Assembly (NCBI RefSeq): GCF_001988955.1
Contig: NZ_CP014263.1
Coordinates: 4,186,001-4,250,000, forward strand
DNA from: Spirosoma montaniterrae
Lineage (GTDB): Bacteria > Bacteroidota > Bacteroidia > Cytophagales > Spirosomataceae
Reading direction: 5' to 3'
Length of the DNA stretch: 64,000 bases
The position numbers and the translations under genes are program-made. Shown piece by piece: positions 28,080-35,845 of this stretch; the first letter of the stretch is position 1, and every line of letters begins with the position of its first letter. The notes under the pieces were generated by a model. That model saw only the letters and a program-made list of their open reading frames with translations, had not been told where the DNA came from and ran no database searches.

Positions 28080-29348
28080 ATGAGACAACGAATTGTATTC
28101 CTTGCTGGTGTAAGCTGTTTGTTTGTAGGGCAGACCGTAGCCCCGGCCCAGCCAACGCCCGAACTGCTGGCCCTGAACACCCCGGCCCCGGTTCATTTTT
28201 GTGGTGAAAGCCTGCCAACCGACCAACCCGCCATTACCGAACGCTGGACGCGCACCCTCAACCGGCAGGCAACCGCTGCCAGCAGTCTGGCTGTGTTGAA
28301 ACGGCGGGCAGCGGTCGTCTTCCCGCTCATTGAACCAATCCTGAAACAATACCATATTCCGGCAGATTTTAAGTTTTTGCCCCTGCTCGAAAGTGCTGTT
28401 ACCAACAACGCCGTATCGCGCCGGGGTGCGGCTGGTTTCTGGCAATTGATGCCGCATACGGCTCAATCGCTGGGTCTGAGCGTGTCGCGGGGGCATGATG
28501 AGCGGTTCAATCTGCACAAGGCCACACAGGCCGCCTGCCGTTATATTCGGTCGTTGTATGAGCAGTTGGGTTCGTGGATGCTGGTGGCGTCGGCTTATAA
28601 CGCGGGGCCGGGCTATATTTCGCAGTTGGTGCGCCGACATCCCAACCGGCACCCTATGGCCCTACCCTATCGGGCGGCAGAGACCAAAGCGTATCTGTAT
28701 CAGGCCGTTGCCATCAAAGAACTCATTACCCGGCCACAGGCATACCACAACCTACTCAACAAACGACAGGTAATTAGTTTGAGCGATGACGATAACGCCG
28801 TACCGGTGGCCGAGCGAGCCGCTATTCTGGCCTCGTTCGACGTAAACGAAACCAACGCCGTTGATGTCGGGCATCCGGCATTTGTGGCCGATTCAACCAC
28901 AGCGGTTGTTTTATTGACGGAAGATGAAGCCGAAGAAACGGAGCCGGTTTTGCTGACCGATTCGGTCGAAACTGCACCGGTAGCGCAGGCTCCCGCATCG
29001 GCAGGAGGCAGTACGTCCAACGCCAGCGTAGCCTTACCCGACAATCGGCTGTTTACGCGCTGCCTGAGCAACGGCCCACTCACCGAAGGGCAGCTATGTC
29101 TGTTTCAGGTCGTGCAGCCGCTAACGCTCAACGGGCGCGTGTTTGCCGTGGGCGATGTGGTACAGGCATATGTTGATGTGATCGACACAGCATCAGGCCG
29201 GGTATTTTTACGCGCCATTCGCCTGACGATAGCCCAAACGCAGGAAACCGCCCCGCTCCGATTCGTTGCTACCGGACAGCCCCGTCGGCCCGGCGTACCG
29301 CTGCCCACACAGGTAGAAGGCTGGGGAACGTGGTGGGAGGAGATGTAG
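28080..29348 (+). CDS. Lytic transglycosylase, SLT domain (MltD-like)
   Basis: Periplasmic murein lytic transglycosylase, 422 residues. Signal peptide MRQRIVFLAGVSCLFVGQTV. The SLT domain (about 85-215) shows the catalytic glutamate Glu104 in LLESAVTN, then GAAGFWQLMPHTAQSLGL and SAYNAGPG. These enzymes cleave the MurNAc-GlcNAc bond and form 1,6-anhydro ends. After a long acidic Ala/Thr/Val-rich linker (about 255-320) a second domain of about 100 residues (LFTRCLSNGPLTEGQLCLF to the end) follows that I do not recognise; it has two cysteines and no LysM motif. The stop codon is next to a long inverted repeat. Confidence 0.88.
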   Translation: MRQRIVFLAGVSCLFVGQTVAPAQPTPELLALNTPAPVHFCGESLPTDQPAITERWTRTLNRQATAASSLAVLKRRAAVVFPLIEPILKQYHIPADFKFLPLLESAVTNNAVSRRGAAGFWQLMPHTAQSLGLSVSRGHDERFNLHKATQAACRYIRSLYEQLGSWMLVASAYNAGPGYISQLVRRHPNRHPMALPYRAAETKAYLYQAVAIKELITRPQAYHNLLNKRQVISLSDDDNAVPVAERAAILASFDVNETNAVDVGHPAFVADSTTAVVLLTEDEAEETEPVLLTDSVETAPVAQAPASAGGSTSNASVALPDNRLFTRCLSNGPLTEGQLCLFQVVQPLTLNGRVFAVGDVVQAYVDVIDTASGRVFLRAIRLTIAQTQETAPLRFVATGQPRRPGVPLPTQVEGWGTWWEEM

Positions 29349-29357
29349 ATAGTGATG

Positions 29358-29453
29358 AGTGATGAGTGATGAACGATGAGTGATGAGTTTGCTGACGCCG
29401 GTACATTTTCTTGCGTCAGCAAACTCATCACTCATCGTTCATCACTCATCACT
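29358..29453. repeat. Long inverted repeat between convergent transglycosylase and homoserine kinase genes (GCTGACGC family)
   Basis: Perfect 41-bp arms (29358-29398 and 29413-29453) with a 14-base loop. The outer arm is built from GTGATGA heptads; the inner 8 bp are GCTGACGC/GCGTCAGC, shared with 13971-14051 and 35294-35390. The left side has one extra heptad (29351-29357). The thrB stop codon (TGA) lies inside the right arm. Confidence 0.93.
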
Positions 29454-30384
29454 TTAAAATAACCTTCGGGCCTTCCCGGTTGATCTCCGATACGTAGGCT
29501 TCGCTGGTGATGCCAACCGATAAAAATGCCTGCTGCATGGCCGCGCCGACGCGCTCGGCGGTTTCGGCATCGCGGCTGAGCGCGAACATCGACGGACCCG
29601 ACCCCGAAATGCTGCAACCCAATGCACCGTTATCTACTGCGGCCTGTTTTACTTCGTTGAATTCGGGAATCAGAATCGACCGCACCGGCTCAATAATTAC
29701 GTCAACCAGCGAACGGCTAATCAGGTCGTAATCGGGCGACATTAGGCCCGCAATCAGCCCGGCTACGTTACCCATCTGCGTAATCGTATTTTTCAGCGAT
29801 ACCTCATTTTTCAGAATGAACCGGGCATCTTTCGTATTCACCTCAATATCAGGATGAACGAGCGTACAGAACAGCGTAGCGGGCGTGTTGATTCTGATAA
29901 CGTCGAGCGGGCTATAACTCCGAATAACCACAAACCCCCCCAACAGCGACGGCCCTACATTGTCGGCATGAGCCGAACCGCAGGCAATGCGTTCGCCTTC
30001 CATCGCAAACGGAATCAGTTGGCGCGTCGTGAGCGGTCGACCCAGCAATTCATTGATGGCATATACCCCTGCTACCGCACTGGCCGCACTGGAGCCTAAT
30101 CCACTGCCGAGGGGCATCTGTTTCTGCAACACAGCCTCAACGCCAACGTCGGTGCGCTTGATATGGCGCAGGTAGGTTTGTATGGCAATACCGGCGGTGT
30201 TACGGTCGGCTTCGCGGGGCAATCGGCCTCCGTCGCCAATAATATCGGTGATGACAACGCCCGGCTCGTCGCGACGGGTGAGGGTAATTATATCGCCGGG
30301 GCTGGTTACGGCAAAGCCAAATATATCGAATCCGCAGGCCACATTAGCCACAGTAGCGGGGGCAAAAACACGAATTGAGTCCAC
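29449..30384 (-). CDS. thrB: Homoserine kinase
   Basis: GHMP-family kinase that phosphorylates L-homoserine in threonine synthesis, 311 residues, normal length. The ATP-binding loop is PLGSGLGSSAASAVAG (about residues 92-107), with the N-terminal RVFAPATVANVACGFDIFGFA and the C-terminal GALGCSISGSGPSMFAL, both characteristic. No thrA or thrC is next to it. A -7 element lies 20 bases upstream. The last codons and the stop are supplied by the long inverted repeat at 29358-29453, so the C-terminus may have been altered when the repeat arrived. Confidence 0.94.
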   Translation of the reverse strand: MDSIRVFAPATVANVACGFDIFGFAVTSPGDIITLTRRDEPGVVITDIIGDGGRLPREADRNTAGIAIQTYLRHIKRTDVGVEAVLQKQMPLGSGLGSSAASAVAGVYAINELLGRPLTTRQLIPFAMEGERIACGSAHADNVGPSLLGGFVVIRSYSPLDVIRINTPATLFCTLVHPDIEVNTKDARFILKNEVSLKNTITQMGNVAGLIAGLMSPDYDLISRSLVDVIIEPVRSILIPEFNEVKQAAVDNGALGCSISGSGPSMFALSRDAETAERVGAAMQQAFLSVGITSEAYVSEINREGPKVILK

Positions 30385-30404
30385 AGTATAGCTGGTAGGA
30401 GCCG

Positions 30405-30412
30405 CAAAAGTA
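30405..30412 (-). promoter_or_regulatory. Candidate -7 element for thrB
   Basis: Minus strand TACTTTTG, an exact TAnnTTTG match 20 bases before the thrB start. TTTG occurs upstream but only 12 bases away, shorter than the usual spacer. Confidence 0.4.
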
Positions 30413-30429
30413 AGGGTTTTACAGCAAAC

Positions 30430-30459
30430 CGGCCCGATTATCCGCTGATAACCGGGCCG
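30430..30459 (-). terminator. Terminator-like hairpin after the helical-protein gene
   Basis: CGGCCCG (30430-30436) pairs with CGGGCCG (30453-30459), and inner TATC/GATA extends the stem. It lies 60 bases downstream of the minus-strand stop at 30521. The T run is weak. Confidence 0.45.
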
Positions 30460-30520
30460 TTGGCACTGAAAAGTCTATTTCTCAGATAGAACGCAAATTC
30501 TTATGCGCCGATATAGCCCG

Positions 30521-31000
30521 TTACTCGCCGAAAAGCTTGTTCCAGATACCCTGCGCTTTTTCTTTGGCCGCTTCGAGCTGAACAGCCGCTTCGGCCTTCA
30601 GTTCTTCCATTTTAACCTGTGCGGCTTCGAGTTGCACGGCAGCTTCAGCCTTCAGGTCGTCAATTTTGTCTTCGGCTACGTCGGCGAGTTCATCGACTTT
30701 GACAGCGGCAGCAGCGAAGACCGTTTCAGCCTGTGCCTGCAACCCAGCCAATGTTTGGGCGGTAGACGCTTTAGCCGCTTCAAACTGCTCGGTAGCCTGG
30801 GCTTTCAGGGCATCGATGTCAATGTCTTTGCCTACTTCCTGCGCTTTGGCAATCAGTTGATCTTTCAGTTGATCGAGTTGGGCCGCAGCCGCGTCGATGT
30901 GCTGACCGGCTTCAGCCTTGAACGTATCTAATTTTTCGGCAGCAGCGGCTTTGGCTGTCTGCAACTGCTCGGTAGCAGATTGTTTTGTGTTGTTTTCCAT
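30521..31000 (-). CDS. Ala/Lys/Glu-rich helical repeat protein (LEA/apolipoprotein-like)
   Basis: 159 residues, almost entirely predicted amphipathic helix. Repeats of about 11 residues are visible (ATEQLQTAKAA, ATEQFEAAKAS, AAVQLEAAQVK, AAVQLEAAKEK). There is no signal peptide, cysteine or membrane segment. Such composition is shared by LEA-type desiccation proteins, apolipoprotein-like helices and phasin-like granule proteins; sequence alone does not choose among them. The ending GIWNKLFGE could be a short hydrophobic cap. It lies 36 bases downstream of the gene at 31037 on the same strand and may be cotranscribed with it. Confidence 0.8.
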   Translation of the reverse strand: MENNTKQSATEQLQTAKAAAAEKLDTFKAEAGQHIDAAAAQLDQLKDQLIAKAQEVGKDIDIDALKAQATEQFEAAKASTAQTLAGLQAQAETVFAAAAVKVDELADVAEDKIDDLKAEAAVQLEAAQVKMEELKAEAAVQLEAAKEKAQGIWNKLFGE

Positions 31001-31036
31001 TGTGAACCGTGGGAATTTACTGGTAAATGTAGCCGA

Positions 31037-31603
31037 TTAACCCAATCGGCGCACAATCAGGCTGTTGACTAATTCAAATAAACTCAGTGGCTTGAGGGTG
31101 CGCCAGTTGGCAATGTCGAGCGTACCGCCGAAGTTGATGTAATAATCGAGGTGGTATTTTTTCCATTCCCGTTCAACAAATTCGGGCGAGTGGATGGCAG
31201 CAATCCAGCCATCTTCCACGTCGTCGAACCACTCTTCGTAGTAGCTGTCGTCGGAGCCGTGAAAGTTGAGAACGTTCTCGGTAACGAGTACGAAATACTT
31301 GATACCTTCCTGCACAAGCGGATCAACAACCTGCCGTTTCAGGTACATAATGTCGTTATGGAGCGTGTCGTTCCATTCGCCGAATAGCTCGATCACCACA
31401 AATCGCCGGTCGTAGTTAGCGAACAGAATCTTGCAATAGAGCGTTTCGGAGCCGATTTCGTCCCAGAGTGGGTGAATATAATAGCCGTAAATATCATTTT
31501 CATACTGCTGCATGTTGTACTCGCGCTGATGGAAGGGCGAGCGGTCGTCATCGGCAGCGTTGTAGTATTTTTCCCAGCCGTAAAACGGTTCAATATCCTG
31601 CAT
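31037..31603 (-). CDS. Conserved-looking hypothetical protein, aromatic and acidic
   Basis: 188 residues, unrecognised. Very rich in Tyr, Trp, Asp and Glu (EPFYGWEKYYNAADDD; YYEEWFDDVEDGWIAAIHSPEF). No signal peptide or membrane segment, so probably a cytosolic soluble alpha/beta protein; the strands FVVIELFGEW and KYFVLVTENVLNF look like a central sheet. Upstream, 31604-31783 (180 bases) is AT-rich without a clear promoter match. Confidence 0.75.
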   Translation of the reverse strand: MQDIEPFYGWEKYYNAADDDRSPFHQREYNMQQYENDIYGYYIHPLWDEIGSETLYCKILFANYDRRFVVIELFGEWNDTLHNDIMYLKRQVVDPLVQEGIKYFVLVTENVLNFHGSDDSYYEEWFDDVEDGWIAAIHSPEFVEREWKKYHLDYYINFGGTLDIANWRTLKPLSLFELVNSLIVRRLG

Positions 31604-31783
31604 GAATCAATTCGTTTCCGTTTATCATAGTAACGAAACGCAGGCTGAAAAGTTGATTCACAACCTATCGGTGGTTGCCTTTACCTAACAAAAACTTTCA
31701 TTCTATAAAATATATATACTAAAGGGTAGTTACAGGGCGTTGCCTTCGTGAAAACCAACTTGTTTATCTAACTATTCTTACTT

Positions 31784-31978
31784 ATGAAAAAGGTAGTGTG
31801 GATGATGGCTGTTGCGCTCGTATGTATGGGTGGCACAGCAACAATGGCGCAGGTACAACAGGATACCACCCGGCGCGGCACTGGCGTAGATCGGCAAACA
31901 CCCCGCTCCGATACCTCGCGCACCCCGCAGCGAACGCCGGGCAGCACCACGAAACGAGACAGCACAAGAAAAAAGTAA
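31784..31978 (+). CDS. Small secreted basic Thr/Arg-rich protein
   Basis: 64 residues: signal peptide MKKVVWMMAVALVCMGGTATMAQ followed by a short disordered Thr/Arg/Ser/Pro-rich tail ending in TKRDSTRKK. Cleavage after MAQ would leave about 41 residues with no hydrophobic core. A clear terminator follows, which supports a real transcribed gene. Function unknown. Confidence 0.72.
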   Translation: MKKVVWMMAVALVCMGGTATMAQVQQDTTRRGTGVDRQTPRSDTSRTPQRTPGSTTKRDSTRKK

Positions 31979-31988
31979 ACGCTTATCA

Positions 31989-32013
31989 GCCGGGCCAACA
32001 GCCCGGCTTTTTT
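31989..32013 (+). terminator. Rho-independent terminator after the small secreted protein
   Basis: GCCGGGC, loop CAACA, GCCCGGC, then six T; 10 bases after the stop codon. Confidence 0.92.
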
Positions 32014-32065
32014 GTGGATAAAAGTTAGGCTAACTTGTGGCTTTAACGGTCTTCCTGTTTTTGCC

Positions 32066-32905
32066 ATGCTCAAAGCCGCTTTTCAAAAAGACGATGCCCT
32101 TCTGGCCGACGTTGAACGCGCCGGAACCAACACTAATGGTCTACATATCTGGTGGCTTGGTCAGAGTGGTTTTCTGCTACAGTACAACGGCCATCACCTG
32201 CTGTTCGACCCGTATCTGTCCGATTCGCTCACGCATAAATACGCCCAGACCGACAAGCCGCATACCCGTATTGCTGAGCAGGTTATTGATCCGGCCCGCC
32301 TTACGATGGTCGACGTAGTAACGTCGAGCCACAACCATACCGACCATTTAGACGCCGAAACACTGCTGCCCCTGCTGGCGGCTAATCCCGGTCTGCAATT
32401 TGTGATTCCCGAAGCCAACCGCGCTTTTGTGGCCGACCGGCTTGGCACCGACGTAGCCTGGCCCGTAGGTCTGAACGATGAACGCAGCGTAACGCTTGGG
32501 CCGTTCGTGCTGCATGGCGTTCCGGCGGCTCACAATGAACTCGAACGCGACGAGCGGGGACGCTGCAAGTGTATGGGCTTCGTGGCCGAACTTGGCCCCT
32601 ACCGGGTTTATCACTCCGGCGATACGCTCTGGTACGATGGCATGGTCGATCTACTTCGCCCGTTCAACGTCGACGTGGCGTTTCTGCCTATCAACGGCAA
32701 TAAACCCGAACGGCGCGTAGCGGGCAATCTTAACCCCGACGAAGCGGCCCGGCTGGGTCGCGACATCGGCGCGAAACTTGTCATTCCGCATCATTACGAT
32801 TTATTTGCCTTCAACACCGCCGACCCCGCCGAGTTCGTGCAAGCCTGTCAGCAGCACGATACGCCCTACCGGGTTATGCAATTAGGCGAAGGCATTAGCA
32901 TCTGA
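32066..32905 (+). CDS. MBL-fold metal-dependent hydrolase (UlaG-like)
   Basis: Metallo-beta-lactamase-fold hydrolase of the UlaG/NAPE-PLD-like branch, 279 residues from ATG 32066 (MLKAAFQKDD). Metal ligands: His89, His91, Asp93, His94 in SHNHTDHLDA, and later HSGDTLWYDG and IPHHYDLFAF. LHIWWLGQSGFLLQYNG is the typical first hairpin. An ATG at 32012 lies in the upstream terminator and is unlikely. The enzyme probably opens a lactone or cuts a phosphodiester; substrate unknown. It is followed after 7 bases by the FG-GAP gene, so the two form an operon. Confidence 0.9.
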   Translation: MLKAAFQKDDALLADVERAGTNTNGLHIWWLGQSGFLLQYNGHHLLFDPYLSDSLTHKYAQTDKPHTRIAEQVIDPARLTMVDVVTSSHNHTDHLDAETLLPLLAANPGLQFVIPEANRAFVADRLGTDVAWPVGLNDERSVTLGPFVLHGVPAAHNELERDERGRCKCMGFVAELGPYRVYHSGDTLWYDGMVDLLRPFNVDVAFLPINGNKPERRVAGNLNPDEAARLGRDIGAKLVIPHHYDLFAFNTADPAEFVQACQQHDTPYRVMQLGEGISI

Positions 32906-32912
32906 TATCCCT

Positions 32913-34115
32913 ATGAGAACTCTGCTTCTTTTTCTGTTACCCGTTGTGGCCGTTGCCCAGACACCGGAGCCTAAATTCTCGATTCAGGTGGTTGATAACC
33001 AGATTAATATTGGCTACGGACTGGCGATTGGCGACGTTGATGGCGACCAGAAACCCGATATTCTGCTGGCCGACCAGAAGACATTCGTCTGGTACAAAAA
33101 TCCCGGTCGGCGCGGTGCTCCGTGGCCGCGTTTCGTGATGGCCGAAAACCTGACCCCGCAGGATAACGTCTGCATTGCTGCCCGCGATCTCGATGGCGAC
33201 GGGCGCGTGGAGGTGGCCGTGGGCGCAGGTTGGGACCCCTCCCAAACCGACGACAGTACCAAATCGGGTGCGGTTTTTTATCTGGCCCGGCCCGCCGATC
33301 CAACCCAACGCTGGGAAGCCATTCGGTTGCCACACGAGGTTACGACGCATCGGATGCGCTGGGCCAAGACCGGCACCATGTATCAGCTCATTGTGGTGCC
33401 GCTACACGGGCGGGGCAATCGGAACGGAGTGGGCCGGGGCGTTCGGACGTGGGGATACGAATGGCCGAAAAATACGCGTGGCCCCTGGAAACGGCATTTA
33501 GTGGACTCAACGCTACACATGACCCATAATTTCGAGATTTGGGAAGACGGTTCGGCTACAGGCTTGATTATTGGCGGTAAAGAGGGCGTTGTGATGAAGG
33601 AATGGCAAGCCGGAAACTGGCAAACCGCCGATAACGAATCGGTTAGCAAAACCCTGAAATACCTCACGGGCGACAATGAAGGCTTCGGCGAAATTCGCCG
33701 GTACGACCGGGGCGCGGGCATTGCCAGCATTCAGCCCATGCACGGCAATATTCTGCAAACAGAAACAGGCAACTATGCCGCCAAACGGCCCGATGCGGCC
33801 CGTTCCGATAAAGAAGTAAGCGTACTTACCGATCAGATGAATCAGGGGCACGCACTGGTTTGTGGCGACTTTTTGGGTACAGGCCGCGATCAGATCGTGG
33901 TTGGCTGGCGTAATCCTAACAAGGAAGGCCGCGTAGGTCTTCGGCTGTATGTGCCGCAGGAAATCGACAATGTGCCGGGCTACGTCATCAACGACAGCGT
34001 TCGAATGGCCTGCGAAGACCTGCAAGCTGCCGACCTCGACGGCGATGGCAAATTAGACCTTATCGCGTCGGGTCGGGCTACGCTTAATGTGCTAATCTAC
34101 TGGAATGAACGATAG
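32913..34115 (+). CDS. Secreted FG-GAP/VCBS-repeat protein
   Basis: 400 residues with signal peptide MRTLLLFLLPVVAVAQ. Beta-propeller-like repeats carry calcium-binding DxDxDG loops: GDVDGDQKPDILLAD (about 45), RDLDGDGRVEVAVG (about 91) and ADLDGDGKLDLIASG (about 380). Such proteins are usually periplasmic or outer-surface and are often encoded with sugar-degrading enzymes in Bacteroidota. It probably shares a transcript with the MBL-fold hydrolase (7-base gap). No catalytic residues were recognised. Confidence 0.85.
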   Translation: MRTLLLFLLPVVAVAQTPEPKFSIQVVDNQINIGYGLAIGDVDGDQKPDILLADQKTFVWYKNPGRRGAPWPRFVMAENLTPQDNVCIAARDLDGDGRVEVAVGAGWDPSQTDDSTKSGAVFYLARPADPTQRWEAIRLPHEVTTHRMRWAKTGTMYQLIVVPLHGRGNRNGVGRGVRTWGYEWPKNTRGPWKRHLVDSTLHMTHNFEIWEDGSATGLIIGGKEGVVMKEWQAGNWQTADNESVSKTLKYLTGDNEGFGEIRRYDRGAGIASIQPMHGNILQTETGNYAAKRPDAARSDKEVSVLTDQMNQGHALVCGDFLGTGRDQIVVGWRNPNKEGRVGLRLYVPQEIDNVPGYVINDSVRMACEDLQAADLDGDGKLDLIASGRATLNVLIYWNER

Positions 34116-34126
34116 CACACAGACTG

Positions 34127-34477
34127 TTACTTATTTGAAATCTGACCGGCCATTGACCGCAATGCCGATGACAGCCCTTCGAGCCGGGGAGCAATATCGC
34201 CCTCCGACCCCATTCGGGTGCTGAATTCAGCCGTTTGGGTAGAGAGCGTTTCAAGTAACTGGCTGAGTTCACTGCTATTGGTCTGCTCGCTTTTCAGGTG
34301 CGTTTTCAGCCGTTCGAGCGTGTCGGTCAGGTCTTTGGTATTATCGGCCTGACTAAGTTGCTGAATCCACTGGTCAATAACGCCTGTACCACTTTGGGGC
34401 GTTTCGTTCGTAATATCGGCTTCCAGAACACCCATTGTGGCGTCGAGCAATTCGGTCGATTCTTCGTGATTGAGCAT
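34127..34477 (-). CDS. Small helical paralogue F of a six-gene array
   Basis: 116 residues, acidic, no signal or membrane segment. It shares the array's layout: an N-terminal LLDAT helix, G.GVIDQWIQQL (about 31-41), LERLKTHL, LLETLSTQT and a C-terminal LEGLSSALRSMAGQI. It is the most diverged member: the shared P(N/D) before the LL motif is replaced by TN. Last gene of the array; 30 bases separate it from paralogue E. It is convergent with the FG-GAP gene, with an 11-base gap. Function unknown; I do not recognise the family. Confidence 0.78.
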   Translation of the reverse strand: MLNHEESTELLDATMGVLEADITNETPQSGTGVIDQWIQQLSQADNTKDLTDTLERLKTHLKSEQTNSSELSQLLETLSTQTAEFSTRMGSEGDIAPRLEGLSSALRSMAGQISNK

Positions 34478-34507
34478 TGGTTATGAGGAATGTGTGAGAA
34501 GATACTT

Positions 34508-34858
34508 TTATAACTTGCTGCCAAAGTTTCGTAGAATCTTCGACAGGCTTTCGAGGCCACCGGTCCAGGTGCCTTCGCTGTTTGGCCCTTCCGCAATTTG
34601 CTGCGTTCGGTCGGCTAAACTCTCCATCAGCAGCCGAATCCGCTGGCTGTTGGGCTGGGCGGCCTGCAACTCGGTACGCAATTCATTGAGTTCATTTTCC
34701 AACTGACTCATGTTGGCGTCGCCCTGCAACGCCTGTAGCCAGCCATCGATCAGCATTACCCCCTGCGCGGGCGACACGCCCCCCTGATTACCATCGCGGA
34801 AGGTGCTAAGCGTGTCTTCGAGCATCCGCTCTTCCAGTATGTTCGATCCCATAATCAT
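34508..34858 (-). CDS. Small helical paralogue E of a six-gene array
   Basis: 116 residues from ATG 34858 (MIMGSNILEERMLEDTL); ATG 34852 is also possible, while ATG 34912 would overlap the upstream gene. Family pattern: SPAQGVMLIDGWLQAL, LNELRTELQAAQPNSQRI, LLMESLADRTQQIA and LESLSKILRNFGSKL. Closest by eye to paralogue D (shared LRTELQ/LRGQLQ followed by AQP), suggesting a recent duplication. Soluble helical protein of unknown function. 13 bases from D and 30 from F, so likely one transcript. Confidence 0.78.
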   Translation of the reverse strand: MIMGSNILEERMLEDTLSTFRDGNQGGVSPAQGVMLIDGWLQALQGDANMSQLENELNELRTELQAAQPNSQRIRLLMESLADRTQQIAEGPNSEGTWTGGLESLSKILRNFGSKL

Positions 34859-34871
34859 TGAGTTGTAAGGT

Positions 34872-35210
34872 TTAAAGTTGCTCAGCAAACAGTCGCAGCG
34901 ACGTGGCCACATTCTCCAGTTTGCTGGCGGTTTGTTCCTGAATATTGCGCCCCTGTGCTACCTGCGAGGTATGGTCGGCAATGTCCATGAGTAGTTCACG
35001 AATGCGGTCGGGGTCGGGCTGGGCAAGTTGCAACTGGCCGCGCAATTCGGTCAATCGCCCCTCCACAATACCGGCACTGGCGTTGCCATCGATTACCTTA
35101 AGCCAACCGTTTATCAACTGAACACCATCGGCTGGCGATGTAGTAGCAATGTCGTTTAAGCCGTTGGCAGTCTGTTCAAAAAGCCGTTGATCTAATGCGT
35201 GTGAAGCCAT
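34872..35210 (-). CDS. Small helical paralogue D of a six-gene array
   Basis: 112 residues. Core pattern: TSPADGVQLINGWLKVI, LTELRGQLQLAQPDPDRI, LLMDIADHTSQVA and LENVATSLRLFAEQL. No signal peptide, cysteine or membrane helix. Separated from paralogue C by 209 bases containing two inverted repeats, so D-E-F may form a separate transcription unit from A-B-C. Confidence 0.8.
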   Translation of the reverse strand: MASHALDQRLFEQTANGLNDIATTSPADGVQLINGWLKVIDGNASAGIVEGRLTELRGQLQLAQPDPDRIRELLMDIADHTSQVAQGRNIQEQTASKLENVATSLRLFAEQL

Positions 35211-35231
35211 TTCTTATGAGTTTTCAGCTTG

Positions 35232-35268
35232 AGATCTTAGGCGTGTAGAATCTGCCCGTCTAAGATCT
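35232..35268. repeat. Inverted repeat between paralogues D and C
   Basis: AGATCTTAG (35232-35240) and CTAAGATCT (35260-35268) with a 19-base spacer, 22 bases upstream of the paralogue D start. Could be an operator or a leader hairpin. Nothing else but the long repeat at 35294-35390 is seen between D and C. Confidence 0.6.
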
Positions 35269-35293
35269 ATACCAATTTGACGTCGCATTGACG

Positions 35294-35390
35294 TATGGCT
35301 GACGCAGGTGAGACGCAAAGGGTTGCGTCTCTACGTATGAATATCCGGTGTAGAGACGCAACCCTTTGCGTCTCACTTGCGTCAGCCATA
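35294..35390. repeat. Long inverted repeat inside the paralogue array (GCTGACGC family)
   Basis: 41-bp arms (35294-35334 and 35350-35390) pair throughout, with one G-T pair, around a 15-base loop. The outer part is TATGGCTGACGCA/TGCGTCAGCCATA, sharing the GCTGACGC core of the repeats at 13971 and 29358. The inner part is a separate 26-bp element that reads TGAGACGCAAAGGGTTGCG onward, which itself can fold (GAGACGCAA/TTGCGTCTC). Confidence 0.93.
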
Positions 35391-35419
35391 TGCCACCCCT
35401 GATTTAACAGCGTATTAGT

Positions 35420-35782
35420 TTAAACCGTAGTTGACAATTGCCCGGCAAAGTTGCGCAGCGCGGTAGCCAATGTTTGCAGTCGCGACTGCATATCGCCCTC
35501 GGCTTTTGGCGCATAACCTTCGGTACGGTCGGCCAGATAGGTAAGCAATTGGGCGAGCCGGGCATTGTTGGGTGCGCCAGCCTGTAACTCATCACGAAGC
35601 TCGGTAAGCGGTTCCATCAGGTCGCTCACGGTATGGTTACTTTTAATTGACGAAAACCAGTCGGTGATGAGCGACATCCCCTCTTGTGGTGACGCAGCCT
35701 GCCCCTGATCGAAAGCGGCTACGGTTGCGTCGAGTAATGTAGTAGCACTGGAACCCGTTGTGCTCGAATGTTGATTTGCCAT
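35420..35782 (-). CDS. Small helical paralogue C of a six-gene array
   Basis: 120 residues with a Ser/Thr-rich lead (about 1-14) before the shared core: LLDATVAAFDQG, SPQEGMSLITDWFSSI, LTELRDELQAGAPNNARL, LLTYLADRTEGYA and LQTLATALRNFAGQL. Soluble, helical and mildly acidic. It follows paralogue B after 63 bases. The gene's 3' side faces the long inverted repeat at 35294-35390, a plausible terminator for A-B-C. Confidence 0.8.
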   Translation of the reverse strand: MANQHSSTTGSSATTLLDATVAAFDQGQAASPQEGMSLITDWFSSIKSNHTVSDLMEPLTELRDELQAGAPNNARLAQLLTYLADRTEGYAPKAEGDMQSRLQTLATALRNFAGQLSTTV

Positions 35783-35845
35783 TTTTTACGTTAAATTTTG
35801 TTTCAGCTCCTCCGTTGTGGAGAACAGATCAGATTGAGAAAATTA

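Noticed and set aside
29351..29453. GTGATGA heptads considered as a CRISPR array or replication iterons
   Set aside because: Units are 7 bp without spacers and form the arms of one inverted repeat; no cas genes or dnaA are present.
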